A stretch of DNA of 64,000 nt from Diphasiastrum complanatum. Taxonomy: Eukaryota > Streptophyta > Lycopodiopsida > Lycopodiales > Lycopodiaceae. The DNA lies in contig CM055115.1 of NCBI GenBank assembly GCA_029204225.1, positions 9,231,466 to 9,295,465 on the forward strand, given 5' to 3'. Position numbers and translations under genes: made by a program. Every line of letters starts with the position of its first letter. Positions within the stretch are counted from its first letter, which is position 1. The notes beneath the pieces were generated by a model. That model did no database searches. It was given only the letters and a program-made list of their open reading frames with translations, and was not told the origin of the DNA. Below, one piece after another: positions 1 through 10,330 of this stretch.

Positions 1-548
1 ATGTACTAAGATTTCGGACTTGTCACTTGTATTTCAATTATGGTAACAAGCATTACTTCCCCTCTCATCAGACAAGCATTCATTGCATGGAATAACAATG
101 ATCACTTAAATAAGAATAAAGAGATTCTACTATATGAGCAAAACTTCATAAGTATAATCTTAAAAATAGCATAGAGAGAGTAAATCATTCACATCAATAA
201 AATGAGAATAGACTAACTCACTAACTTCACTTCAATCCATTTCAAAGACATATGCGAGAACAAATGCTCTTTATATAGCCTCGTAGATGTTCTAAATATG
301 AAATAACCGTCTTAAGTTCCATAACCACTTCTTGGCATTGGCCCTTCGATAATCGCAAGCTTGAATCCATTGGTGAGTGAGCAAGTTTACAATTGATCAG
401 ATTGTATCTGATAAGGGTATTGTGAAGATACCGTTGCTAAGTGATAAAGATCAGACTTCTAGCTCTGTCTCTGTGAATTTGAATGCCCAAACAGAAGTGA
501 GCTTCGTCCAGATCGGTCATGTCAAGTTCGGAAGACAACATCTGTTTA
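1..548 (-). mobile_element. Copia family A 3' end: RT remnant, LTR and 3' flank
   Basis: This stretch matches 36713-37245 of the right palindrome arm in the same orientation. Read on the minus strand it holds a short reverse-transcriptase tail (about 345-548), then an LTR-like segment (about 185-345) whose TATA is seen on plus as tttatata near 270, then the family's usual 3' flank (1-184). No frame is open. The RT piece is cut at 549, where an unrelated segment takes over. It is a direct-repeat copy of right-arm sequence lying outside the palindrome, so right-arm material was copied more than once. The LTR ends are not sharply defined. Confidence 0.7.
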
Positions 549-940
549 GCAAGCATCTTATTCACTTGGTCTCCCTCTGTACTAAGCTTTGCAGCACCCA
601 ATTTGGTGTCCTATAGCCAAAGTTATGATCATCTGAAGTTTTGCAATTTTGTGAGTAAAATTGGCAAAATTTGAAATTGTTCTGATTGCATGCCAGTCAT
701 TTCCCTAATTTGTAGTACTGTGCTTGCATGGATTAGTTGCATGTTGATTCTCAGAGTGATTCTGACATGCATGAGAGATTTACAATGGATTTGAGTGGTC
801 ATACGCATGTGCTCTTACAGTTGGGTTACAAATCAATGTTAATGGATGACAAATTCCGTAAAACTGAAGTTTACGTAGGAAAATTCCGTAATGACGTTTG
901 TAACTGATGTAGTGTGCTTTGCATGCCAGTTTGACATTGG
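549..940. repeat. Dispersed segment, inverted copy at 27541-27925
   Basis: About 390 bases interrupt the copia A RT here. The reverse complement occurs at 27541-27925 in the palindrome centre, with many point differences. No coding capacity or terminal repeats are seen. Copia A linker sequence resumes right after 940, so the segment replaces roughly 700 bases of RT present in the intact arrangement at 37245-37930. It could be a fragment of another element or filler copied in during repair. Confidence 0.7.
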
Positions 941-2925
941 GGTAGTCCATCGATTATAGGCACGCTTGAGCCCGAGGCTCGAATTGTCGTATCGGAGGCA
1001 AAGGCATCGAAGGTTTGCATGGAACTTTGCATTTGCCTTTGAAATCGTGAAATTGATCGTCGATAAAGACTGTATCCCTATTGAGTAAAATCTGCTAGGT
1101 ATCGAAGTCGTATAGCTTGGTCAGATGAAGTGTATCCAGTAAGGATGGTCTTGAGACCTCGGAAGTTGAATTTCTTCCTCGTCTCCTTCGGGATGTGCGC
1201 ATAGGTGATGCATCCGAACACTCGAAGGTTCTTCATTGAAGCCTTAGATCCTGTCCAAACCTCATGTGGTGTTTTGCCTATGAGGGCCTTAGTCGAACAT
1301 TTGTTTTGGACGTAGGCTGCAATGGAGACAGCTTCAACCCAGAAGCTCTGCAACAAAGATTCATGTGCCAGCATACATTTGGCTGACTCTACCAGGGTAC
1401 GATTCTTCCTCTCGGCTAAGCCATTAGATTGAGGCGAATAAGGAGTGATAAACTGTTGTTCAATGCCTTGGCTCTGGCAGTACTCCTTGAATTTAGTAGA
1501 GATGTACTCTCCACCATTATTGGACCTCAGGGCTTTGATGTGTCTGCCAATTTCTTTCTCTGCATGCTCCTTGAAGATTCTGAAACAATTGAAAGCTTTT
1601 GACTTCTTCTTGATAAAGTACACTAAGCAATCCGCTAGAAACATGCTGATGGCTTGATCTAAATGGTTTCATGGCCAGTTTACAAACTAGACAAAGTAGA
1701 TAATTTGACTTTCCTATCTGGATAGTCGAGATCAACAACAATAGATTGTTTAGACGTTTGTTGTACAAAAGAATAATTTAGGTGACAAAGTCTATAATGC
1801 CAAAGTGAACTGTTATTTCTTTGAATAGAAGTACTAAGAGCCTGACTAGAGGTAGAACAACAATGATTTAATCTATACAAGTATCCATGTCTCTTTTCGA
1901 GTGCTAGGATCCTGTCTTTCCTATTAACTACTTTACACTCATCGGATTCAATTTCTACTTTATGTCCTAGATCTGTAATTCCGCTAACAAAGATCAAATT
2001 TGTAGATAGATTTGGTACATGCAGTACATTTCAAAGTAGCTTAGATTGATCGTTTGCAAAGCTCAATCTTACTGTACCTTCACCTTTGATAGCATGTGTG
2101 CTATTGTTGCCCATGTGAACATATCATTTGGTATTGGAAGGCATATAGGACTCGAAATAGCCAATATGGCTACTCATTTGCTGTGTGGCTCCGGAGTTCA
2201 GAAACCAGGAGCTGTTGTTGGATGTTTTTTGATGGCTAGTCATTAAGGCATCATTATCCGATTCTTGAATCGACTGTGGTGCTTCTGTACCTGCATTTGT
2301 CACCTGTTTCGACTACCCCTTGCTGTTGTTATTTTCTTGCAGTATGCGACAATCTTGGATCTTGTGGTTGGTTCACCGGAATATGTGCAGAATAGCTACC
2401 TCTTTGTCGGCTAGTTTGACTGCTCTTGACGCTGTGTCGGTTCATGATTTAGCTTTGGTTGCTTTGGGCCTTTCTTCTTTTGCTGAGTTCAGCCTTTGTT
2501 CGTGTATAAGGCATGAGAGTCGACACTTGAGGAACCAGAGACTTTGTTCCTTCTCCTCTCTTCCTAACACAACATTGTCATGACTCTTGAAAGAGTCAAT
2601 TCAGGGTGTGTCAAGATGATCATCACACAACTGTCGTATGAGCTTTTAAAGCTTGAAAGTAGTGTCATTACTACATCTTGATCATCTATGACAGAACCAA
2701 AAGTGGCCATTTGCTTTAGCAGGTTCTTGAACTGGTTGATGTGATTCTATAGGGAATCTCGTTGGTCATCTCGAGCGAGAAAATGTTCTTTCTTAGATGT
2801 AGCTTGGAAGCTATGTCGCGCACATCGTACAGAGTGCTCAAGATGTCCCAGACTTCCTTGGAGATCTGAGCTTCATACACATGGCCGATTTGAGTGTCTG
2901 ATATATTGAGGATGATCAATGCAAA
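941..2925 (-). pseudogene. Copia family A gag-protease-integrase remnant
   Basis: Read from 2925 downward, the minus strand gives the C-terminal part of a UBN2-type copia gag (KEVWDILSTLYDV), a protease region with the motif SWFLNSGAT near 2200, a GAG-pre-integrase stretch (LWHYRLCHLNYSF, about 1770-1800) and an integrase core at 1644-1078 (QSNGLAERKNRT, KTPHEVWTG). Two catalytic positions look changed: the protease Asp of D-S/T-G-A reads Asn, and the second integrase Asp reads Asn (LRSNNGGEY). Several frameshifts and stops break the frame. The gag is cut at 2925 by a family B LTR, and the RT end is cut at 940. It is not autonomous. Confidence 0.88.
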
Positions 2926-3125
2926 GACTTAGAATTTGCTTTTGCACAGGAACACAGATCATGCTACACAATAACACAGACATAAAACACTCTCCACAGA
3001 AAGCTCACATAGCAACTGTATTTCTCAAAATGAAATTACACTGTACATATAGTTGTTCACTCAGGCAACCCATGTATGATCCAAGTTGCCATTGGCGGGA
3101 TGCATGTCCCATCGACTTGCCTCGT
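2926..3125 (-). mobile_element. Truncated copia family B LTR
   Basis: About 200 bases match the 3' portion of the family B LTR at 49345-49540, in the same orientation. It joins the copia A gag at the same point (caaagac then ttagaattt), so this is another copy of the same B-in-A insertion junction. It is cut near 3125, where another segment (3126-3560) begins. It shows that the B-in-A insertion was itself duplicated. Confidence 0.75.
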
Positions 3126-3700
3126 GGGTAAATTTATAGGCAAAACCTTATATAATGTGCAGCTGTTATATGGAAGACTCGAGTACTGGTCACTTACGAA
3201 AAAGATCTACCCTCTTTACACATGCTCAAGAAGAAAAGTTCTGCTGCGTCAAGTGATTCTTCTGATGCAATTCATGTTATAACCTTGTTCACATACAAAC
3301 TGAAGCAGCTGGGACATCGACAAGCAAAGATGTACCCCAAAAAAACAATTGATGATCGATGCAACAATAGAGACTGGTCATTTTCTTTTCAACATCGAGT
3401 GCGAATTTTTGTATAGATTACAACAACGATATCGCATCCATTTGCGCAGTCCCAAATCTTCATATTCAAACTTTTATAGATTTTTGGAAGGAGCACATTA
3501 CAACAATTCATCTACATTTGGAGGACCTGCTCAATCTGAGGATGAGGACATGTGATAACATGGCATGATCTACTTGCCTCTTATTTCGATCTACATAATG
3601 CAAAATAATTATTTCTTATGATAGTTTGTTTGTTGTTTAAAAAAGAATGAGCTTAGAATAGATTAAGTGTATTTTGATACCAGGTCAAAGATCAAATCGA
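3126..3700. repeat. Segment 'Z' upstream of family A LTR
   Basis: The part 3126-3560 is the inverted counterpart of 48140-47715. Its 3' part (about 3440-3700) recurs directly at 7256-7420 and inverted at 26400-26740. In three places it lies immediately upstream of a family A LTR, so it travels with that junction. I recognise no protein in it; the short ORFs across it are not conserved between copies. Confidence 0.7.
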
Positions 3701-4117
3701 TCCATGGTCGATTTTCATTTCGACCCAGAGTCCATATGTTATTATGATCCTTGTCAAAAGTGGTTATGGAACTTAAGACGGATATTTCATAGTTAGAACA
3801 GCCACGAGGCTATATAAAGAGCATTTGTTCTCGCATATTTCTTTGAAATGGAATGAAGTGAAGTTAGTGAGTTAGTCTATTTTCATTCTCAAGTCATTGA
3901 TAGATATTAGTATCGCTTAGACTAATATCCACCTGGATTTCCAAGGGAAAGCTAGTCCTATCATGGACAAGCTTGATGGAGCCAATTACCATATGTAGAA
4001 ATTTAAGATGAGAACTGTGCTAATGGCTAAGGAATTGTATGACGTTGTTATAGGTGCAGAGGTAAGAAACAAAGCTGACGATGTTGCAATATCTCGATGG
4101 AAGCTGAAGGTCCTTTG
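3701..4117 (+). mobile_element. Copia family A LTR, leader and gag start
   Basis: An LTR-like segment carries a clear TATA (tatataaag at 3811), then a leader, then the gag start ATGGACAAGCTTGATGGAGC at 3963. The gag opens MDKLDGANYH, a typical copia gag N-terminus, and soon has an in-frame stop (tag in place of a Trp or Gln codon). The gag is interrupted at 4117 by family B, with CTTTG (4113-4117) as the flanking target copy. The same LTR-leader-gag unit recurs at 7430-8094 (plus), 26360-25696 (minus) and 47640-47005 (minus). Confidence 0.8.
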
Positions 4118-4356
4118 AGTTAGAATTAAAGTAGAATCACTGTGTTACTGTACAGTGGGTCCTATCAGTGGACGGGACATGCCTCCCGCCAATGGCAACC
4201 TGGGTCTTGCATGGGTTGCCTGAGTGAACAACTATATGTACAGTGTAATTTCATTTTGAGAAATACAGTTGCTATGTGAGCTTGTTGTGGAGAGTGTTTT
4301 CTGTCTGTGTTAGTGTGTAGCATGATCTGTGTTCCTGTTCAATGCAAATTTTAAGT
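4118..4356 (+). mobile_element. Copia family B 5' LTR
   Basis: This is a 239-base LTR. Its 3' end abuts a primer-binding site and its 5' end abuts the target copy CTTTG. It begins AGTTAGAATT and ends TTTTAAGT rather than TG...CA. The partner LTR at 49345-49617 (minus) ends ATTCTAAGT, so the termini form a near-perfect inverted repeat (AGTTAGAAT against ACTTAGAAT). Boundaries are fixed by the PBS on one side and the target copy on the other. Confidence 0.75.
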
Positions 4357-4369
4357 TGGTATCAGAGCC
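4357..4369 (+). other. Primer-binding site, initiator tRNA-Met type
   Basis: TGGTATCAGAGCC directly follows the family B LTR. It complements the 3' end of plant initiator tRNA-Met, the usual primer of plant copia elements. It fixes the LTR 3' end and shows the element runs on the plus strand. Confidence 0.85.
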
Positions 4370-5435
4370 GTACAGGGAGTGTACACAGTACAACATCGTC
4401 GTTGAAGAGAGCTTCGGGAGAACTGTCTTCTGAGAGTTCGGGGTTTACGGCGGGTTGAAGACGGAAATAGAAGCACTGGTGCACGGTTTCTAGTTTCTAG
4501 AGGCTTGCTAAACTTAGCAGAGGGACTATTAGCCTGTGCGTAACATCAAACAGGGAAAAATTTGGTGAAAATTTGACAATTTTGAAGCCAGCTGAAAATT
4601 GAAACCGGGTTTGGGGTTACGATTTTTATACATAACTGGTGATTTCTTCATTGTTTGTGCACCATTTTGGATGTCGTAAGGACAGGAAGAAAGCTAATCA
4701 CATTGTCAACCAGCCATGGAGAGATTCTGAGGCTTATGTCAGAGATTTGTCTCTAGACAATTAACCTAGCAGATTTGCGGTAAAAGGTGAAAAAAAAGCC
4801 ACTTTGTCAAGTTGAGCTAAAATCACCGTTTCTCCACGGAATTTCTTGAGTGAACACTCTACAGACTTGGAATCAGTAGGGCGACCCTACTCCAGGCCTC
4901 AGATTGTTCTCAAATCGACCCAGAGGCGAGTTAGATCAAACAAAAATGAGTGTGGAGAGGCGCGGCCGTAGACAGGGAGGTCACGGACTGTTCGCGCATG
5001 GAACCAGGGTGAGAGCATAACGTTTCTAAGTGGATAGTGTCTACAAGACTCTCCATTGGTGCACAGAAGTGTTCAGATCCGTTGGATAGAGGAGTTACAA
5101 GATCGACGGCTCAGATTGTGCTACCTAGAAGGGATATCCACAGTTGGATCAGATTCAGCCATTGGATGGAGTCTGAAGGGTTGTTGAAGAGGGCCCTGAA
5201 GAAGTGAAGTGCATTTTAGCCTTCAACTTCATTAAAAATTTTCATACTGAAATTGGAGCTGGGTCCCTTCACAAGTGAAGAGTGGAGTTTCTTCAAGGTG
5301 AAGAAATAGTTCAAAAACTAGAAAAGTCTCTATTTTTGGGTCCTTTGCCTGTTTTGACCCAAACGAAAGGCTATAACCTCCAAACAAAGGGCACCCATAC
5401 TGTACCTGCAAGTACGGTATAGCAAAACAGAGTGA
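4370..5435 (+). other. Copia family B 5' leader
   Basis: About 1.07 kb of untranslated leader lies between the PBS and the gag-pol ORF. No long ORF, tandem repeat or strong hairpin stood out. The length is on the high side but within what plant copia leaders show. Confidence 0.6.
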
Positions 5436-7394
5436 TTGCAGCGGAGAAAGTGTTCGGAGTATGCCAAAAGTGCAGGTCATTATTTTCAACTTCTCACATC
5501 ATTGTTGGCCTCGAGATACTGTTTTTATCCTATGGCAGAAATTTTAAGCAGTTTTGCGATGGCAAACATGGGAGAGGCCATTTTGAGTGAAAGTAGCAAA
5601 TTGGACGGGATTTCTAAATATGCAGTGTGGAAATTCAAAATGAAAAACATGTTGATGGAGAAAGACGTGTGGGAAGTCATCACAGGTGATGAGAGAAGGC
5701 CGCCAAATGAAGCTGATATCAAAGTGTTCGACAAAAAGATGAGGAAAGCTTTGACCTTCATTAACTTGTCAGTGAAGGATCACATCATTACCCACATTTG
5801 TGATGCTGTGACACCCAGACAGGCATGGGATGTGCTAAAGGAGCAGTTTGAGATGTCAAATCCGTCAAGAATCATGTTTCTGAAGTCAAAGTTGAATAGT
5901 GCCCGCATGGAGCAAGGAGAGAACATTCAGATGTACAAGATCAGAATCAAGACAATGAGAGATGAACTGCATTCTATTGGTGAGCGCATACGTGACGTGG
6001 AGCTGGTGCACAATGCATTGTGTGGCATTGCAGAACCCTATCAGATGTTTGTGAGCGGAATAGCATCAACAGAAAGATTGCCAACCTTTGACGAGCTCAC
6101 GGAAATCTTGATGCAGGAAGAGCAACGACGAGAAATGGTGAAAGCTAGACGTCAAAATACTGACGATCAGGCACTTGCGACACGCCAAAAACAAGGCAAG
6201 GGCAAGGGCAAGAAGAAATCTAAGCAACAATTTGCCAAGTCTCAAGAGGACGAGGGATCTTCCAGTAAAACTAAGAAGAAAGGCAAGTGCTTCCATTGTG
6301 GTAAAAAGGGCCATTGGAAGAGTGAATGTCGCAAATTCCTGGCGGTACAAGTCAAGGGGAAACCAAAACAAGCATGTAACCTTGTCGATGAGGGTGAGAT
6401 TGAAGACTCTAGCATCTTCATATCTGCATTGTCATCTAATCAAGATGATCAAGCATGGTATATTGACTTGGGAGCCACAAGACACATGACAGGTAACAAG
6501 AATTGGTTCAGTAGTTTGAAGATGTCGGATAATGGAACATCTGTTTCACAAGCAAATGGTGAGGTGTGCAAGATCAAGGGAATAGGCACCGTTTCAATCC
6601 AACTACTTGATGGCAAAAGCAGGATGATCAGGGAGGTACTTTACGTATCAGGTGTGAAGAAAAATCTACTTTCTGTTGGAGTCATTACTGATCAAAAGTT
6701 GAAAGTGGAATTCGCCCATGATCGTTGCTTTGTGAGGGATGTGAACCAAAAGTTCAAAGTTATTGCGGATGGAGTAAGAGAGCCCAATACAAAATTGTAC
6801 AGGTTGAATGCTACAATTAAGGGGCAACACGAACTTGTATCGTCCATTCCATCGCAAACTGAGTTGTGGCATAAGAGGCTTGGTCACTTGAACTTGGGAA
6901 GCCTCAGTTTGATGAGAAAATTGGAGATGGTAACAGGATTGCCTACCATAGAAGATCACTTGAAATCGATATGCGAATCCTGTGTATATGGGAAGCAGCA
7001 TCGAGAGAAGTCCAATAAAGGGGGTGTTGCAAGAGCAAAGAACATTTTGGATTTAATCCACACAGATTTATGTGGGACTATGAGGACCATGTCCTTAGGT
7101 AAAGCCTTCTATTTCATGACCTTTATTGATGATATGTCACGTAAGACGTGGATCTACTTCTTGAAGAAGAAATCAGATGCATTTGATAACTTCAAGAGCT
7201 TCAAAGCATTGGTCGAAAATCAGACAGGTAGGAAGATCAAAGTTCTAAGATCAGATAGTGTCCCAAATTTTCATATTCAAACTTTAATAGATTTTTGGAA
7301 GGAGCACATTAAAACAATTCATCTACATTTGGAGGACTTGCTTAATCTGAGGATGAGGACATGTGATAAAAAGAATGAGCTTAGAATAGGTTAA
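5436..7394 (+). CDS. Copia family B gag-pol, 5' half, chimeric 3' end
   Basis: This 652-codon open frame encodes the first half of a Ty1/copia polyprotein. In order: a gag/UBN2 domain (about residues 45-250, with KLDGISKYAVWKFKM near its start); a basic K/R-rich linker; a CCHC zinc knuckle CFHCGKKGHWKSEC at about 285; an aspartic protease with WYIDLGATRHMT at about 341 (DLGA in place of the usual DSGA); a GAG-pre-integrase (LWHKRLGHLNLGSL); and the start of the integrase core (first catalytic Asp in IHTDLCG, about 543). Translation could start at residue 1 or at Met33. Copia identity ends at about 7255, residue 607; the last 45 residues are read through unrelated segment-Z sequence. The RT and RNase H of this family are found only at 52040-49769 on the other strand. 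Confidence 0.9.
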   Translation: MQRRKCSEYAKSAGHYFQLLTSLLASRYCFYPMAEILSSFAMANMGEAILSESSKLDGISKYAVWKFKMKNMLMEKDVWEVITGDERRPPNEADIKVFDKKMRKALTFINLSVKDHIITHICDAVTPRQAWDVLKEQFEMSNPSRIMFLKSKLNSARMEQGENIQMYKIRIKTMRDELHSIGERIRDVELVHNALCGIAEPYQMFVSGIASTERLPTFDELTEILMQEEQRREMVKARRQNTDDQALATRQKQGKGKGKKKSKQQFAKSQEDEGSSSKTKKKGKCFHCGKKGHWKSECRKFLAVQVKGKPKQACNLVDEGEIEDSSIFISALSSNQDDQAWYIDLGATRHMTGNKNWFSSLKMSDNGTSVSQANGEVCKIKGIGTVSIQLLDGKSRMIREVLYVSGVKKNLLSVGVITDQKLKVEFAHDRCFVRDVNQKFKVIADGVREPNTKLYRLNATIKGQHELVSSIPSQTELWHKRLGHLNLGSLSLMRKLEMVTGLPTIEDHLKSICESCVYGKQHREKSNKGGVARAKNILDLIHTDLCGTMRTMSLGKAFYFMTFIDDMSRKTWIYFLKKKSDAFDNFKSFKALVENQTGRKIKVLRSDSVPNFHIQTLIDFWKEHIKTIHLHLEDLLNLRMRTCDKKNELRIG

Positions 7395-8094
7395 GTGTAT
7401 TTCGATACCAGGTCAAAGATCAAATTGATCCATGGTCGATTTTCATTTCGACCTAGAGTCCATATGCTATTATGATCCTTTTCAAAAGTGGTTATGGAAC
7501 TTAAGATGACTATTTCATATTTAGAACAACTACTAGGCTATATAAAGAGCATTTGTTCTCGCATATTTCTTTGAAATGGAATGATGTGAAGTTAGTGAGT
7601 TAGTCTATTTTCATTCTCAATTCACTGATAGTTATTACTATCGCTTAGACTAATATCCACCTGGATTTCCAAGGGAAAGCCAGTCCTATCATGGACAAGC
7701 TTGATGGAGCCAATCACCATCTACAGAAATTTAAGATGAGAACTGTGCTAATGGCTAAGAAATTTTATGACGTTGTTATAGGTGTAGAGGTAAGAAACGA
7801 AGCTGACAATGCTGCAATCTCTCGATGGAAGCTGAAGGATGGCAAAGCCTTTGTGCTGATCATCCTCAATATATCAGACACTCAAATCAGCCATGTGTAT
7901 GAAGCTCATATCTCCAAGGAATTCCGGGACATCTTGAGCACTCTGTACGATGTGCGCGACGTAGCTTCCAAGCTACATCTAAGAAAGAACATTTTCTCCC
8001 TCAAGATGACCAACGAAGATTCCTACAGAATCACATCAACCAGTTCAAGAACCTGCTAAAGCAAATGGCCACTTTTGGATTTGTCATAGATGAT
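7256..8094 (+). pseudogene. Segment Z, family A LTR and truncated gag
   Basis: The outermost unit of the left arm mirrors 47840-47005. It starts abruptly inside the copia B ORF. It holds a short piece of segment Z, a family A LTR with TATA (about 7545) and a gag starting MDKLDGANHHLQKFKMRT at 7691. The gag keeps UBN2-like sequence (ISKEFRDILSTLYDV), then shifts frame near 8020 and is cut at 8094 by the internal region of the non-autonomous element. The right arm has gag, protease and pre-integrase running on for another kilobase here. Confidence 0.82.
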
Positions 8095-10316
8095 TTTGAG
8101 CTCCCTGAGATCCAGATTTGATCAATTCCGCACATGTATCAAGGCTCCCTGAGCCAAAGGATTTATCGTTTGATTGACCACTTTATGGTCCACTCCATGC
8201 CTTGTTGCTTCTGCACCTTGATTTCTCTCCTTGTCCCAGCCTGATCTTGATACATTTCCTTCTTGGCTCTTTAAGGTAGGCAAAGATTGAGTACTCCGCA
8301 ATGCACCTCTCACTTAGCTTGAAGTAGCTCTTTGAATAAGCCCAAATGTAACCATTGACCTCATGGAAAGCCAAAGGGTCGCACCAGTTTGATCCGCATA
8401 CGAACTACCTCTTCGCGTTTTGTTTGAAGCACCATGTCCATCACACAAAACATGACTTCACAATTCCATCACTGGTCAGTTGCCTCACAGTCAAAACAAG
8501 AAGTGTACATCGAGCTTGGCTTCAAGTAGCTCTCTTTGGATCAAACACATGCACCCAGAGTTTGCACTAGTCCGATCTCAATATGAATTGTCCCTTAGCG
8601 TTCGTTCGAAATACCAAGTCTCTCATGCAAGACTCAACTTTCACAGTTCCTTCATTGATCAGCTGCCTTACACGTGACACAAGCCATTGTACTCATATTT
8701 TTCTCATCATTGCTGGTCCAGAGAAAGCCTATAACAAGCTTTCCTTTCCACAACAAAAACTTGTCAACTTATTAGGTCCAAAGTTCGCCATTCTTCTCGT
8801 TTGAGTATGGCTAGGTCACCTTGAATTTGCCCCCGTTTTGATCAACTTTCATTCAAAATTTGCCCCAGGAGAGAGGTGTGTGTGATAGTTCCCCTCCACT
8901 TATAAAATTAGCTGATCGGACTTAGAGTATAGTTCTTCGGACAAAAAGCCTTTCCAACACTTTGCTTCCCATCTTCTAGGATTATGGCTCGATCCAACTT
9001 GTTGCCAATTTCTGAAGAGGATCCTAGTCTTTCCCCTTTAAGGAAAAACCCAACTGATACTAGATATCACCCATGCTCAGTGAGTTTCAGTTCCCAAGGT
9101 GGCCGTCCCAAAATGAAGACCAACTACTCCATGGAAGATCTCCCCTGAAATTGCCCTTTCCAACTTTTGACTTCCTGCTTGCATCTGGTAGGCGTTGTCG
9201 CAAATGAAACTAACCCAAGAAATAGGCTAGCCATCCATCCTTTACAAATATTGAGTCATTTCGTTGTCGTTCACGTGCGAGTACTTGAACTGCAAATCCG
9301 CCCAACAGATTTTGTAGTCCTCTTCGTTTGATGGTATCAGCCTTCAAAAGAAAGGTTCCTTCTCGAGCCATCAGCTCCTTGTATCACAAGCAATCATGCA
9401 AACCAGGCCAAGCATGAGTACTAAGACTCACCACGAATACATACAAGTAAGACACTCAGGCAGGTTTACTAACAAGTAACAAAGACAAGGTCCCCCTTTG
9501 AGATGGTCCTGCCAACGGACCTTTGCCTGGTCGTGCCCATACAAATCGATCACAGAATCAGCCCACATAGGACACCCCTCCAACTATCCGTGCTTTCACC
9601 ATTAAGCAGCACATTGCCTCAGTCACACCCCACCACTTTTTGGTTGATAGCCCTTATAGCTAAACGATCGGCAGCATACCCCCAAATCGTGGACGCACCC
9701 GTGTTTTCACCGTTAGGCAGCACATTTTCTCAGTAACGCCCCCACCAAATTTGGTCGATAGCCCTTCTAGCTAAACGAACGGCAGCTATCCTTGAATATA
9801 CCACCCCCGTGGACGCACCTGTGCTTTCACCGTTAGGCAACACATTGCCTCAGTAACGCCCCCACCAAATCTAGTTGATAGCCCTTATAGCTAAACGATC
9901 GGCAGCATACCACCCAAATTGTGGATGCACCCGTGCTTTCACTGTTAGGCAGCACATTGCCTTAGTAACGCCCCCACCAAATTTGGTCGATAGCCCATAT
10001 AGCTAAACGAAGGGTGGCTATCGCGAATATGTCACCTCGCACCCCACAAGGCACAGACCGTGCTTACACCAACCTAATGGCAGCACATTGCCTCATCTGT
10101 CCTATGTGCAAACGGCGCCGGGCCCGAACCACGGAAATTGACCGTGCTTACACCTCAAGGGCAGCACCTTGACTCATCAACCCCCGTTCTGCCGACCACC
10201 CCGACTATGGACGCACCCGTGCTTACACTGTGGGCAGCATCTTGCACAACAGTTGTCTTGATGAACCCCAAACAGTGGCCATTTCCTTGAGATCCACATA
10301 GTTGACCGACCAGTCG
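8095..10316 (-). mobile_element. Internal region of non-autonomous LTR element, left arm
   Basis: This is the inverted counterpart of 42993-40791. No gag, protease, RT or integrase similarity is visible and no ORF exceeds about 75 codons in the non-repeat part, so the element appears non-autonomous. It is truncated: the outer 0.4 kb, the polypurine tract and the 3' LTR present in the right arm are missing, and copia A gag is joined at 8094. The leader tandem array occupies 9591-10240. Confidence 0.78.
9591..10240. repeat. Alternating 111/120-base tandem array (left)
   Basis: Units anchored on the plus-strand string tgctttcac (or close variants) start at 9591, 9702, 9822, 9934 and 10061, spacings 111, 120, 112 and 127. 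Shorter decayed units follow at 10144 and 10220. Two alternating unit types differ in the part after 'gctaaacga': one has 'tcggcagcatacc', the other 'acggcagctatcc' plus about eight extra bases. The basic repeat is therefore a dimer of about 231 bases. It lies in the element's 5' leader, just inside the PBS. Confidence 0.85.
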
Positions 10317-10328
10317 GCTCTGATACCA
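10317..10328 (-). other. Primer-binding site of non-autonomous element (left)
   Basis: The plus strand reads gctctgatacca, i.e. TGGTATCAGAGC on the minus strand, two bases from the LTR end at 10331. It mirrors the site at 40779-40790. Confidence 0.85.
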
Positions 10329-10330
10329 CA

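Noticed and set aside
6066-6371. 101-codon ORF antisense to copia B gag
   Set aside because: It is fully explained by the real gag-pol frame on plus.
9591-10240. CRISPR-like array
   Set aside because: Units of 111-127 bases in direct tandem with no separate spacers, inside an LTR element of a plant genome.
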